In this document: piece after piece, positions 1 through 8,599 of the stretch
Numbering within the stretch: position 1 is the stretch's first letter
How the letters are laid out: the number at the start of each line of letters is the position of its first letter
NCBI GenBank assembly: GCA_028287035.1
Contig: JAQBQL010000123.1
Coordinates: forward strand, 1 to 53,552
Length of the DNA stretch: 53,552 nt
Origin: Labilithrix sp.
Lineage (GTDB): Bacteria; Myxococcota; Polyangia; Polyangiales; Polyangiaceae
Direction: 5' to 3'
Notes under the pieces: model-generated
Database searches by the model: none
What the model saw: the letters and a program-made list of their open reading frames with translations, nothing else
Told to the model about the DNA's origin: nothing
Translations under genes and position numbers: made by a program

Positions 1-1139
1 TTGATCATCGACACGACGCTCGTGAGCGTCTTCTCGTAGTCGCGTGCGAGGCCGGGCGCCTCGCTCTCGTTCGTTCCGTACTGGAGGATGACGAGCGCCG
101 GCTTGCGGAGCGCCATCTGCTCGCCGAGGTGCGCCGCGTTGATCGATCCGAGCAGCTCCGCGCGCGCGCCGTTCGCACCGAGCGCGTCGTAGACGACACC
201 GGCCTCGTCGCGCTCGAGCGCGACGCCGAAGAGGCGCGGGCTGCCCGAGACGACCCGCAGCGTGAGCTTCGCCTCGCCGTCGGGCACGGTGAACGACTTG
301 ACGTGCGACGTCTTCTGGTCGCCCTTCGTCGAGAACTTCTCGACGACGCTTCCGATCTTCGCCTCGACGTCGCCGCCGCTCGGCGTGTCGAGGTAGTAGA
401 CGTCGAAGCGCGAGACCTTCTTGCCGTAGGTGCCACGCTCGGCGGTGCCGAAGAACGCGCTCGCGCCGGCCGCGCCGGAGAACGTGACGCCGCCGAGGCC
501 GTACATGCCGTCCTTGGTGGTGGGCCCCGTCACGCGGCTGGAGCTCCAGCCCTCACCCGCGCCGTGCGCGACGTCGTTGTGGAAGTACCACTCCCACGGA
601 TTCGCCACGAGGATGAACCCGTGACCGGCGTCGCCGAGGTCGGTCTGCATCTTCCGGCGCATCGTGCCGGAGACGTAGTCGCTGGTGATGACGCTGTCGC
701 CGTAGTGCATGATGCGCGTGACCGCGCCGGCTTGCTTCTGCTTCGTCTTCGCGAGCGACGCGTAGAAGGCGTCGAGCGCGTGGCCGGTCGCATCCTCGAC
801 CGCGATCGAGCCCTTCGTCTTCGCGAGCACCTGCGGGTCGAGCGCCTTCGCGGCGGCCGGGGTGACCGGCAGCGCGTTGGTCACCGTCGCCTCGTTCCCG
901 GAGGCCTTCAGCTGGGTCTCGCCCTGCGCGAGACGCGGCTCGCTCGTGGCGGCAACGACGGGCTCGCTGGGCGCCGGCGCCTTGGGCTCCCACGGGGCGG
1001 GCGCGATGCGCAGCGGACGCAGGCTTGCCGACGCGTAGGGCACGGCCAGGAGACCGAGCATCACGGCGACGGCGAGCGACGTCTTGCCGAGGAGCGGATG
1101 CGGAACGGGCGAGGGAGGCGACTGCGGTGACGGTGACAA
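1..1139 (-). CDS. SGNH/GDSL-family hydrolase-like protein, 3' end cut by the window edge
   Basis: An open frame runs off the left edge. It reads as an N-terminal membrane anchor (TSLAVAVMLGLLAVPYA), a Pro/Ala-rich linker, then an SGNH fold: block I is seen as MHYGDSVITSDY and block III as LQYGTNES. The catalytic Asp/His block near the C-terminus lies outside the window. SGNH proteins of this size with a signal anchor often partner MBOAT O-acyltransferases in glycan O-acetylation, and an MBOAT gene lies just to the right on the opposite strand. The start is uncertain: TTG at 1139 keeps the anchor intact, GTG at 1199 is also in frame, and the first ATG (1061) would cut the anchor in half. The fold call is firm; the substrate is inferred from context. 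Confidence 0.72.
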   Translation of the reverse strand, partial: MSPSPQSPPSPVPHPLLGKTSLAVAVMLGLLAVPYASASLRPLRIAPAPWEPKAPAPSEPVVAATSEPRLAQGETQLKASGNEATVTNALPVTPAAAKALDPQVLAKTKGSIAVEDATGHALDAFYASLAKTKQKQAGAVTRIMHYGDSVITSDYVSGTMRRKMQTDLGDAGHGFILVANPWEWYFHNDVAHGAGEGWSSSRVTGPTTKDGMYGLGGVTFSGAAGASAFFGTAERGTYGKKVSRFDVYYLDTPSGGDVEAKIGSVVEKFSTKGDQKTSHVKSFTVPDGEAKLTLRVVSGSPRLFGVALERDEAGVVYDALGANGARAELLGSINAAHLGEQMALRKPALVILQYGTNESEAPGLARDYEKTLTSVVSMI

Positions 1140-1243
1140 GGAGACCCACGCATAGACGGCGTCTCGGCGCGCATCAACTCTCCGGCTGACCTCGGCCACC
1201 CGATCCCGGCCGCCGTGGACCGCCTGTTGCTTGGAGGGAGCCC

Positions 1244-1804
1244 ATGATGAACGGCATTTGCGATGACGAGGACTTGGCGCTGCCCCTCCTCCGGCGCACC
1301 GGGCGCCCTTACGCGCCTGCCGCGTTCATCGAGGCAGAAGAGGACATGCCGCTGCGGCGCGATGCGCGGCGTGACCTCCTCGCCGACCGTTTCGCGCCTG
1401 CCTCCGCCGGAGCCCTCGCCGGCGCCGCGGCCGGCGCGGCGAGCCTCGGCCTCGTGCACGCGCTGCACGTCACGCGCATCACCGACGGGATCTTGCGGGC
1501 AGCGGGCATGGTCGGCGTCCCGGGCGACGCCGCGGTGCCCCTCGCGTACCTCGCCGCCGCCGTTCTCGGCGCGGCGGTGGGGGCTGCCTTCGCCTCGGTG
1601 ACGCGCCACCTCCGCCGGCTCGTGCCGCTCATGTTCTGGGCCGAGGTCTTCTTCGTGAGCCTCGCGATGCTGGCGCTCGCCGCCTCCGCCACCTACGGGC
1701 GGGGCGTGGGCGTCGCGATGGCGCCGGCCATCCTCGCCGGCAGCGCGGTCTTCGCGTTCGTCGCCTCGTTCCAGCTGAAGCTGCGGGTCCGCGCGCGCCC
1801 CTGA
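1244..1804 (+). CDS. Hypothetical four-helix membrane protein
   Basis: A 186-residue protein starting with a double ATG that follows a strong ribosome site (GGAGGGAG, 1233-1240). The first ~50 residues are acidic and soluble; then come about four hydrophobic, Ala/Gly-rich segments (residues ~52-75, ~93-115, ~127-145, ~152-175) ending in a short basic tail. I recognise no family. It lies between the SGNH gene and the MBOAT gene, and in the same direction as the MBOAT, with a gap of about 60 bases, so it may be co-transcribed. Codon use matches its neighbours, so it is likely a real resident gene. Confidence 0.7.
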   Translation: MMNGICDDEDLALPLLRRTGRPYAPAAFIEAEEDMPLRRDARRDLLADRFAPASAGALAGAAAGAASLGLVHALHVTRITDGILRAAGMVGVPGDAAVPLAYLAAAVLGAAVGAAFASVTRHLRRLVPLMFWAEVFFVSLAMLALAASATYGRGVGVAMAPAILAGSAVFAFVASFQLKLRVRARP

Positions 1805-1866
1805 ATTCCTGAGCCAAAACCTTTCCCCGGGGCCGGGAAGCGGGCATGAAAGGGGCTTCCCGCCCC

Positions 1867-3357
1867 ATGCTCTTCAACAGCCCCGTCTACGGCGTCTTCC
1901 TGTTCGTCACCTACGTGGCGTTCTGGGCGCTGCGCCGGCAGTCGTTCTGGCGACCGCTCTTCCTGATGGTGGCAAGCTACGTCTTCTACGTCGTCGGGAC
2001 GTACGGGGCGGCGACCGAGCAGGAGGTGCCGCTCGGCCCGGTGGGCTGGACGGTCCTGTGCGCCGGCATCATCTTCGGCGGCAGCACGCTCGACTTCTTC
2101 ATCGGGCGCGCGCTCGGCCGCACCGAGGACCCGTTCGGCCGGCGCGTCCTGCTGCTCGTGTCGGTCGTCTACTACCTGGGCGTCCTCGCGGTCTTCAAGT
2201 ACTTCAACTTCGCCTTCGACTCGGTGCAGGCGCTGCTCGGCTGGGCCGGCATCCACGTCTCGCCGGTGCACCTGCGGCTGGCGCTGCCGTTCGGCATCTC
2301 GTTCTTCACGTTCGAGACGATGAGCTACACCATCGACGTCTACCGGCGCGAGATCCCGCCGTGTGACCGGTATCTCGATTACCTTCTCTTCGTGTCGTTC
2401 TTCCCGCACCTCGTGGCGGGTCCGATCGTGCGGCCGAAGTCGATGCTCCCTCAGCTCGCGGCGACGCCGGTCGCGAGCGACGCGATGCGCGCCTCGGGGC
2501 TCTTCCAGATCGGCGTCGGCCTCTCGAAGAAGATCCTCATCGGCGACTACCTCGGCCTGAACCTCGTCAATCGCGTGTTCGACAACCCGGAGCGGTTCTC
2601 GTCGCTCGAGGTCCTCGTCGCGGTGTACGCATATGCCATCAAGATCTACGCGGACTTCTCGGGCTATACCGACGTCGCGATCGGCAGCGCCAAGCTCTTC
2701 GGCTACGAGCTGCCGCAGAACTTCGACGCGCCATACACCTCGCGCAGCCTGCAGGAGTTCTGGCACCGCTGGCACATCTCGCTGTCGTCCTGGCTGCGCG
2801 ACTACCTCTACATCTCGCTCGGCGGAAACCGCGGCTCGACCTGGCTCACGTACCGCAACCTGATGCTCACGATGGTGCTCGGCGGTCTCTGGCACGGCGC
2901 CTCGTGGAACTTCGTCATCTGGGGCGCTCTCCACGGCGGGGCGCTCGCCGTGAACCGCGCGTGGTCGCGGCGTCCTGGCCAGCGGCCGAAGAAGCGCGGC
3001 GAGGACTCCTTCCTCGCGTCGCCGCTGCGCAGCACGCTGGCGCTCGTCGCGACGTTCCACTTCGTGTGCTTCGCGTGGATCTTCTTCCGGGCGCCGAGCT
3101 TCGCGCACGCCTCGCTCATGCTCGAGCGCATGGCGCATCTCACCACCACCGCGCCCAACCTGTCGCCGCGGGTCCTCGGCGTGCTCGCGCTCGGCGTGGC
3201 GACGCACTTCATGCCCAGGCGCGCGCTCGAGGCCGTGAAGGAGACGTTCGTGGAGTCGCCCGCGGTGGTGCAGGGGCTCGCGCTCGCCGTGTGCGCCTAC
3301 GCCCTGCACTTTGCGGCGGGCGCCAAGGCCGAGCCGTTCATCTACGGTCAGTTCTGA
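1867..3357 (+). CDS. MBOAT-family membrane O-acyltransferase (AlgI-like)
   Basis: About 496 residues with many membrane helices and the MBOAT signature: RSLQEFWHRWHISLSSWLRD, SLGGNRGS, and the putative catalytic histidine in GGLWHGASWNF. AlgI-type proteins move acyl (usually acetyl) groups across the inner membrane onto exported polysaccharide, handing them to an SGNH partner. The N-terminus MLFNSPVYG matches the usual AlgI start, so I place the start at the ATG at 1867; an in-frame ATG at 1846 would add seven residues. It is followed at once by two membrane/secreted proteins (junction TGAGATG), which suggests one operon. A second MBOAT with the same motifs lies at 43619-45007. Confidence 0.92.
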   Translation: MLFNSPVYGVFLFVTYVAFWALRRQSFWRPLFLMVASYVFYVVGTYGAATEQEVPLGPVGWTVLCAGIIFGGSTLDFFIGRALGRTEDPFGRRVLLLVSVVYYLGVLAVFKYFNFAFDSVQALLGWAGIHVSPVHLRLALPFGISFFTFETMSYTIDVYRREIPPCDRYLDYLLFVSFFPHLVAGPIVRPKSMLPQLAATPVASDAMRASGLFQIGVGLSKKILIGDYLGLNLVNRVFDNPERFSSLEVLVAVYAYAIKIYADFSGYTDVAIGSAKLFGYELPQNFDAPYTSRSLQEFWHRWHISLSSWLRDYLYISLGGNRGSTWLTYRNLMLTMVLGGLWHGASWNFVIWGALHGGALAVNRAWSRRPGQRPKKRGEDSFLASPLRSTLALVATFHFVCFAWIFFRAPSFAHASLMLERMAHLTTTAPNLSPRVLGVLALGVATHFMPRRALEAVKETFVESPAVVQGLALAVCAYALHFAAGAKAEPFIYGQF

Positions 3358-3358
3358 G

Positions 3359-3775
3359 ATGACCTCCTTCGCCACGCGCACCACGAAAAGGGCCCGCGTC
3401 GCGTTCGGGGTGGTCGAGCTCGGAGTGGCCGCGCTGGTCCTCTGGGGGGTGTTTCGCGCGCTGCCGGCGCGCTGGTGGGTGGTCGACGGCGGGGCGGCGA
3501 TCGTCGCGCTGCTGCTCGTCGCCTCCGGCGTGACGCTGCTCCTGGGTCACCGGCTCGCCGAGGTGGTGACGCGCGCGGCGGGGATCGTCACGCTGGCGCT
3601 GGGGCTCGCGCTCGTCGCGGGCCTGGCGCTCGGTGCGAGCTGGCTCGCCGGCGTCCACGGCTCGCTCGGCCGCGGCGGCGCCGCGCTCTTCGGGGTGATC
3701 GCGCTGCTCGTGCTGCCGTACCTGGTGGTCCTGCCCGCGGCGCTGCTGGCGTGGGTCGGTCCGCGTTCGTCATGA
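3359..3775 (+). CDS. Small hypothetical membrane protein in the MBOAT operon
   Basis: A 138-residue protein that starts one base after the MBOAT stop and ends in an ATGA overlap with the next gene, so translation is probably coupled to both. It has a short basic N-terminus and four hydrophobic segments (residues ~16-35, ~40-60, ~70-95, ~108-130) with a cluster of Gly/Ala. I recognise no family. Position points to a role with the MBOAT and the downstream toroid-like protein, perhaps as an accessory membrane subunit; that is inference only. Confidence 0.7.
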   Translation: MTSFATRTTKRARVAFGVVELGVAALVLWGVFRALPARWWVVDGGAAIVALLLVASGVTLLLGHRLAEVVTRAAGIVTLALGLALVAGLALGASWLAGVHGSLGRGGAALFGVIALLVLPYLVVLPAALLAWVGPRSS

Positions 3776-5376
3776 CCGGGCGCGCGCTCGCGGCGCTGCT
3801 CCTCGCCTACGCGCTGCTGCTCGGGATCGCGTGCCTGGTCGTCCGAGGGCACGTCGCGCTCACGCCCCTCGCGGTGCCGGTGGTCATCGAGAGTGACTGG
3901 GCGGCCGGGCAGCGGGTCGGCCGCCGGGTCGGGACCGCGCCGGGCAGCGGATCGAGCGTCCGGGAGCGGCTCGTCGCGGTCGCGCCGCTGCCGATGTCCG
4001 ACGCGCTCTTGCCGCTGTCGCTGGTGGCCGGCCGGGACGGGGTGCGAGCGCAGCTCGACGGCCGCACTGCGTACGTGACGCCCGACGACCTCCTCCACGC
4101 CCGCGCCTACGATCACGCGAGCACGGTGCTCGACCCGACCCTCGGCGTCGGGGCCCACCGCGCGACCGTCCTCCACCTCGTGGCGCGCGAGCTCGGGACG
4201 ACGCCCGCCGAGGTCGTCGCCCGCGCCCACGTGGAGCGCGCCCGTTTCGAGCCCGCGACGCCCGTTCCCCTGCCGGTCGTGGACCGGGCGACGGTGCGGG
4301 ACGCGGTCCTCGCGAGCGCGGCGTACCTGGCGCGCGGCGTCGGCGAGGACGGCCGCTACCGTTACCTCGTCGACGCGGTGAGCGGCGAGGCGGCCGGCGG
4401 CTACAACTGGCCGCGCCACGCCGGCGCCACGTACTTCCTCGCGCAGGCCGCGGCGCTGACCGAGGACACCGGCCTCCGCGCCGCATGCCTGCGCGCCGCC
4501 GCTCGCCTGCGCGACGAGCAGCTCGTCAGCTGCGGCACCGAGCGCTGCATCGCCGATGGGCCGGAGGCGGATGTGGGCTCGTCGGCGCTCGCGCTCCTCG
4601 CCTTCTCGGAGCTCGTGACTTCGGGGCTCGACGCGTCGTACCGCCCGGCGGCGCTCGCCCTCGCGAGCTTCCTGCGCAGCATGCAGCGGCCCGACGGCGA
4701 GCTCCGGCACCTGTACGACCGCACCGCGTCACGCCCCCTCGACCGGCAGCTCCCCTTCTTCACGGGCGAGGCGTCGTTCGCCCTCGCGCGCGCCTACCTC
4801 GTCTCCGCGGACGAGCGGGACCAGGCCGCCGCGTCGCGCGCGCTCGCCTACCTCACCGGACCAGGCTGGAGCTTCTTCGGGAGCCGCTACTTCTGGAGCG
4901 AGGAGCACTGGACCTGTCAGGCGGTCGCCGAGCTGTGGGACCGCGCGCCCGATCCTGCGTCGCTCGACTTCTGCCTGCGGTGGCACGAGTTCCAGCGGCA
5001 TTTCCAGGACGAGGAGGGCGCCTTCGCGTTCGGCGCGCCGGTGGTCACGCCGCGCACGACGACCACCGCGGCCCGCGCCGAGGGGGCTGCGGCGGCGCTC
5101 GATGTCGTGGGCCGCTCCGATGGAGTCGCAAAGCGCCACGACGCGGCGGCTGCGCTTGAGGTGGAGCTCCGCTCCGCGCTCGCGTTCTTGCTCCGCGCAC
5201 AGCTACGCCCCGGACCGAGGCACTTGTTCGCGGAGCCCGATCGCGTGACCGGTGGAACCCCCGGTTCCACCGTCGACCTGCAGATCCGTATCGATTACGT
5301 GCAGCATGCAGGAAGCGCGATGATTCGGTGGCTCGCGCTCGAGCAGCGCGGGGACGTCGTCATCGACCACCGCTGA
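3772..5376 (+). CDS. Membrane-anchored alpha/alpha-toroid-like protein of unknown activity
   Basis: A 534-residue protein whose ATG overlaps the previous stop. It begins with a signal anchor (residues ~4-25), then ~140 residues of mixed sequence, then from about residue 170 a series of helical pairs with aromatic loops (GGYNWPRHAG, ALALLAFSEL, FFTGEASFALARAYL, FFGSRYFWSEEHW). This pattern resembles six-hairpin or terpenoid-cyclase-type alpha/alpha toroids, the fold used by several glycan lyases, hydrolases and prenyltransferases. I cannot assign catalytic residues. Since it ends an MBOAT operon, a periplasmic job on the same glycan is plausible. The C-terminus has a Gly/Pro-rich insertion near residue 500. 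Confidence 0.65.
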   Translation: MTGRALAALLLAYALLLGIACLVVRGHVALTPLAVPVVIESDWAAGQRVGRRVGTAPGSGSSVRERLVAVAPLPMSDALLPLSLVAGRDGVRAQLDGRTAYVTPDDLLHARAYDHASTVLDPTLGVGAHRATVLHLVARELGTTPAEVVARAHVERARFEPATPVPLPVVDRATVRDAVLASAAYLARGVGEDGRYRYLVDAVSGEAAGGYNWPRHAGATYFLAQAAALTEDTGLRAACLRAAARLRDEQLVSCGTERCIADGPEADVGSSALALLAFSELVTSGLDASYRPAALALASFLRSMQRPDGELRHLYDRTASRPLDRQLPFFTGEASFALARAYLVSADERDQAAASRALAYLTGPGWSFFGSRYFWSEEHWTCQAVAELWDRAPDPASLDFCLRWHEFQRHFQDEEGAFAFGAPVVTPRTTTTAARAEGAAAALDVVGRSDGVAKRHDAAAALEVELRSALAFLLRAQLRPGPRHLFAEPDRVTGGTPGSTVDLQIRIDYVQHAGSAMIRWLALEQRGDVVIDHR

Positions 5377-5870
5377 GCCCGTTGCGTGTGGCCGACTGCT
5401 TGCAATGACTCCTTGCGGATGAAACGCCCACGAGCCGGTCTCGATAGGCTTGATCCGCTTCTCGCCACCACGAGCCGCGGGGCAGCGCCTACATCGGCGC
5501 CGCCAACATCGCAAGAAAAGTGGTGGGACTCTCGTGGTCGCGGTAGCTTCAGGGAGACCTGTCTGCTGACCGCAACACGCTCGAATCCGCGTTCCGATCC
5601 GCACTTCCACGACCCAGCTCACGATCCAGCACTTCGGGGCGCCTCCGCGACGGGCGGCTCCGGAGTCACACGACGGGCGCCAGCAATGGCGAGCGTCACG
5701 CGCGAGCGCCAGCCTCCGGAGATCCTCCGGAGTACATCGCTCGAATTCGGCGCCGGCGTGCTCGCACGCTCGGGGCAAGAAGTCCGTGCAGCGGCGCTCG
5801 CCGTTGCCCATCACCGTTGCCGGTCGCTCACGGCCGTCGACGCTCTCATGAAGACCCACGGGGTACACTG
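5377..5870. other. 494-base gap with no recognisable gene
   Basis: GC content is visibly lower than in the flanking genes, and open frames on either strand have no family-like features or good starts. One oddity is a nine-base direct repeat, CCTCCGGAG at 5713-5721 and again at 5724-5732, each containing the palindrome CTCCGGAG. The promoter of the small gene at 5871 must lie in this stretch, but I see no convincing promoter boxes. It may be remnant DNA. Confidence 0.5.
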
Positions 5871-6140
5871 ATGACCACCATCATCGACTCGCTCGAGACT
5901 CTCTCTCTCGACGAGGCACTGGCTTATCTGGATACGGCGGAAGGTGACGAGCTCGCGGCGGCGACGGCGCTCGCGCGGGATCGCAACCTGCTCGATGGGG
6001 GAGCCAGCGAGCCGGACGACGCGGAGGTGCATCATGCGCTCTACCTGCTTCGTCGCGCACGAGGACTGACGGCGCCGAGCTTCGATCTGATGCGCGTGCA
6101 GCTGCGTGAACGCGTGGCCGCCGAACGCGTCGCCGCCTGA
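5871..6140 (+). CDS. Small hypothetical acidic protein
   Basis: An 89-residue soluble protein beginning MTTIIDSLETLSLDEALAY. It is acidic and helical in appearance, with no membrane segment and few cysteines or aromatics. The longer frame could start at 5817, but the ATG at 5871 gives the more natural N-terminus. I recognise no family. It converges on oxyR, sharing the strong hairpin at 6152-6184. It could be a small regulatory or peroxide-related protein, but nothing in the sequence shows this. Confidence 0.5.
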   Translation: MTTIIDSLETLSLDEALAYLDTAEGDELAAATALARDRNLLDGGASEPDDAEVHHALYLLRRARGLTAPSFDLMRVQLRERVAAERVAA

Positions 6141-6151
6141 AGCGCTCCCGC

Positions 6152-6184
6152 GCCGCCCGTCACGTCTCAAGCGTGACGGGCGGC
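6152..6184. terminator. Bidirectional hairpin between convergent genes
   Basis: A perfect 13-bp stem, GCCGCCCGTCACG paired with CGTGACGGGCGGC, with a 7-base loop. It lies between the stop of the small plus-strand gene (6140) and the end of oxyR, and the last oxyR codons and stop (6167-6169) are inside it. There is no clear U-tract on either side, so it may act as a transcript end-stabilising hairpin or as a Rho-independent signal of the GC-rich kind. Confidence 0.65.
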
Positions 6185-7084
6185 GGCCGGATGCGCCGCG
6201 CGCAGCGTCGCGGCGGTCTTGCGGAACGCCTCGGCGAACGGTGACTGGGGACGCCACACGAGGGCGATGGTGCGGCTCGGTACGGGCTCGGCGAACCGCC
6301 TGATCTCGAGCTGGGCACGCCGGTTCTCGACGTCCACCGCCAGCTCCGGGAGGAGCGTCACCGCCGTGCTGCCGGCGACCATCTGCACGAGGGTCGACAG
6401 GCTCGTGGCGCGGAGGTCCATCTCGTGGGCGCCGGCCCGGTTGCACACCGCGAGCGCCTGCGACCGGAAGCAGTGACCGTCATCGAGGAGGAGCACGTCC
6501 TCGCCGTCGAGGTCGGCCTGCGTCACCTTCTTCTTGCGGGCGAGCGCGTGTCCCCGGGGCAGCGCGACGACGAAGGGATCGTCGAGCACCTTGGCGTGAT
6601 CGAGATCGCGGACCTCGTCGACGAGCGCGAGCAGGGCGACGTCGATGGTCCCGGCCCAGAGGTCGCGCACCGCGTCCTCGGTCTTCTCCTCGCGGAGGAC
6701 GAGGCGGAGGTGGGGGTACGCCCTGGCGAGCACCTGCGTGACCTCCGGCAGGTAGTACGGCGCGACGGTCGGGATGACACCGACCCGGAACGAGCCCTCG
6801 AACGGGTCGCGGGCCCGCGTCGCCGCGGCCAGCAGATCGCCCGTCTCGAGCAGGACCCGCCGCGCCCGCGAGACGATGATCTCGCCCGCCGGTGTCAGGA
6901 GGACCCCGCTCGAGCGGCCCCGCTCGAAGAGCGTCACGCCGAGCACGCCCTCGAGCTGCGCGATCTGGGCGCTCAGCGTGGGCTGCGACACGCCGCAGCG
7001 CTCGGCGGCCTTGCGGAACCCCAGCGTGTCGGCGACCGCGACCACGTACTCGAGCTGCCGGAGCGAGAGGTCGCTGATAGACAT
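6167..7084 (-). CDS. oxyR: OxyR, peroxide-sensing LysR-type regulator
   Basis: 305 residues: a LysR helix-turn-helix at the N-terminus (FRKAAERCGVSQPTLSAQI, ~23-41) and a substrate-binding-type sensor domain. The two redox cysteines of OxyR are present with the E. coli spacing of nine: C205 in LLLDDGHCFRSQ and C214 in ALAVC. Peroxide oxidises the first to form a disulfide that switches the protein into an activator. The gene is divergent from a flavoprotein and a hybrid peroxiredoxin, which are likely targets. A four-half-site OxyR-type operator covers its own start codon, so autoregulation is likely. Confidence 0.93.
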   Translation of the reverse strand: MSISDLSLRQLEYVVAVADTLGFRKAAERCGVSQPTLSAQIAQLEGVLGVTLFERGRSSGVLLTPAGEIIVSRARRVLLETGDLLAAATRARDPFEGSFRVGVIPTVAPYYLPEVTQVLARAYPHLRLVLREEKTEDAVRDLWAGTIDVALLALVDEVRDLDHAKVLDDPFVVALPRGHALARKKKVTQADLDGEDVLLLDDGHCFRSQALAVCNRAGAHEMDLRATSLSTLVQMVAGSTAVTLLPELAVDVENRRAQLEIRRFAEPVPSRTIALVWRPQSPFAEAFRKTAATLRAAHPAAARHA

Positions 7085-7113
7085 GCTCTATCAGTAGCAT
7101 CGATTCTTCGTAT
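7077..7113. promoter_or_regulatory. Predicted OxyR operator overlapping the oxyR start codon
   Basis: Four tetranucleotide half-sites are spaced exactly as in the OxyR consensus (ATAG-N7-CTAT-N7-ATAG-N7-CTAT). Here they read ATAG (7077-7080), CTAT (7088-7091), ATCG (7099-7102) and GTAT (7110-7113), with 7-base spacers throughout. The first pair is perfect; each of the second pair has one mismatch. The site covers the oxyR ATG (7082-7084) and lies upstream of the divergent flavoprotein gene. The spacer bases do not match the weaker consensus positions. Confidence 0.6.
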
Positions 7114-7148
7114 TGGCGGCGCCCCCCGCCTGGTCGCATGGTGTCCTC

Positions 7149-8567
7149 ATGCAGACGGAAGCGGACGGTGGAGTGCACGTGGATGTGGCGGTGATCGGCG
7201 CAGGGACCGCCGGGCTCGCCGCGTATCGTTCGGCGCTCGCGGTCACGCCGCGCGTCGTGATGATCGAGGCCGGCCAGTACGGAACGACGTGCGCGAGGGT
7301 CGGCTGCATGCCGAGCAAGCTCCTCATCGCCGCCGGAGACGCGGCTCACCACGCGCGCCACGCCGGCCCCTTCGGCGTGCATGCCGGGGACGTCCAGGTC
7401 CGCGGCGAGGAGGTCATGGGACGCCTCCGGAGGGAGCGCGACCGCTTCGTCGGGTTCGTCGTCGACAGCGTCGAGAAGATCGACGACGGCCACAAGATCA
7501 TCGGCCGCGCGCGGTTCGTGTCACCCGGGATCCTCGAGGTGAACGGGGTGCGCGTCCACGCCCGCTCGGTGGTGATCGCGACCGGCTCCTCCCCCTTCGT
7601 CCCCGCGATGTTCGAGCCGATCCGCGATCGCCTCGTGGTCAACGACGACGTGTTCGAGTGGCCCAGCCTGCCCGCGTCCGTCGCGGTGTTCGGGGCCGGC
7701 GTCATCGGCCTCGAGCTCGGCCAGGCGCTCTCCAGGCTCGGGGTGCGGGTCCGCGTGTTCGGCCGCAGCGGCACGGTGGGGCCGCTCACCGATCCCGAGG
7801 TGAAGGCCTCGGCGCTGGCCGCCTACCGCGAGGAGTTTCCGCTCCACCCGGACGGTAAGGTCGAGAAGCTCGCGCGCGTCGACGACGGCGTCGCGATCAC
7901 GTTCGTCGACGACGACGGGGCGACGCGCACCGAGACGTTCGCCTACGCGCTCGTCGCCACCGGCCGCAAGGCGAACCTCGGCAACATCGGCCTCGAGAAC
8001 GCCGGGGTCGAGCTCGACGGACGCGGCGCTCCTCTCTACGACCGCACGACGCTGCTGACGAAGGCGAAGCCGGGGGTCACCTCCGCGGTCTTCATCGCAG
8101 GGGACGCGAGCGAGGACGTCCCGCTCCTCCACGAGGCAGCGGACGAGGGACGCATCGCCGGCGAGAACGCCGCGCGCTTCCCCGAGGTCGACCCGGGGCT
8201 CCGCCGATCACTGCTCGCGATCACGTTCACCGAGCCGCAGATCGCCATCGCGGGCGCGACGCTCGCGACGCTCGCCGGGCAGGACGTGGTGGTGGGCGAG
8301 GTCTCGTTCGCCGATCAGGGCCGGAGCCGGGTGATGCGTCAGAACCGCGGCCTCGGCCACGTCTATGCCGATCGGCGGACCGGGCGCTTCCTCGGCGCGG
8401 AGCTCGTCGGTCCGCGCGTCGAGCACATCGGACATCTCCTCGCGTGGGCCCACCAGCAGCGCATGACCGTCGACCAGATGCTGACCATGCCGTTCTACCA
8501 TCCCGTCGTCGAGGAGGGCCTTCGCACCGCCCTCCGCGACGCCGCGGCGAAGCTCGCGAAGCACTGA
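7149..8567 (+). CDS. Dihydrolipoyl dehydrogenase-like FAD/NAD disulfide oxidoreductase
   Basis: About 472 residues from the ATG at 7149. An FAD-binding Rossmann motif (VAVIGAGTAGLAA), the redox disulfide in CARVGCMPSK, an NAD-binding motif (VAVFGAGVIGLELG), and a C-terminal HPVVEEGL that supplies the His-Glu catalytic pair are all present, so it should be active as a disulfide reductase. It is not near pyruvate or 2-oxoglutarate dehydrogenase genes; it lies between oxyR and a peroxiredoxin-glutaredoxin gene. A role in delivering NADH electrons to a peroxide-reducing chain, as Lpd does with AhpC/AhpD in Mycobacterium, is a reasonable inference. Mycothione/glutathione reductase-type relatives are the alternative. 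Confidence 0.88.
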   Translation: MQTEADGGVHVDVAVIGAGTAGLAAYRSALAVTPRVVMIEAGQYGTTCARVGCMPSKLLIAAGDAAHHARHAGPFGVHAGDVQVRGEEVMGRLRRERDRFVGFVVDSVEKIDDGHKIIGRARFVSPGILEVNGVRVHARSVVIATGSSPFVPAMFEPIRDRLVVNDDVFEWPSLPASVAVFGAGVIGLELGQALSRLGVRVRVFGRSGTVGPLTDPEVKASALAAYREEFPLHPDGKVEKLARVDDGVAITFVDDDGATRTETFAYALVATGRKANLGNIGLENAGVELDGRGAPLYDRTTLLTKAKPGVTSAVFIAGDASEDVPLLHEAADEGRIAGENAARFPEVDPGLRRSLLAITFTEPQIAIAGATLATLAGQDVVVGEVSFADQGRSRVMRQNRGLGHVYADRRTGRFLGAELVGPRVEHIGHLLAWAHQQRMTVDQMLTMPFYHPVVEEGLRTALRDAAAKLAKH

Positions 8568-8599
8568 ATTTCCAGGAAAGAAGAAGAAGGAAGACACAG

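Noticed and set aside
129..1130. Long plus-strand open frame opposite the SGNH gene
   Set aside because: Arg-rich, no family motifs; it is the mirror of a clear SGNH frame on the minus strand, as expected in GC-rich DNA.
1693..3384. 563-residue minus-strand frame
   Set aside because: Antisense shadow of the MBOAT gene; composition dominated by Arg, Glu and His with no recognisable domain.
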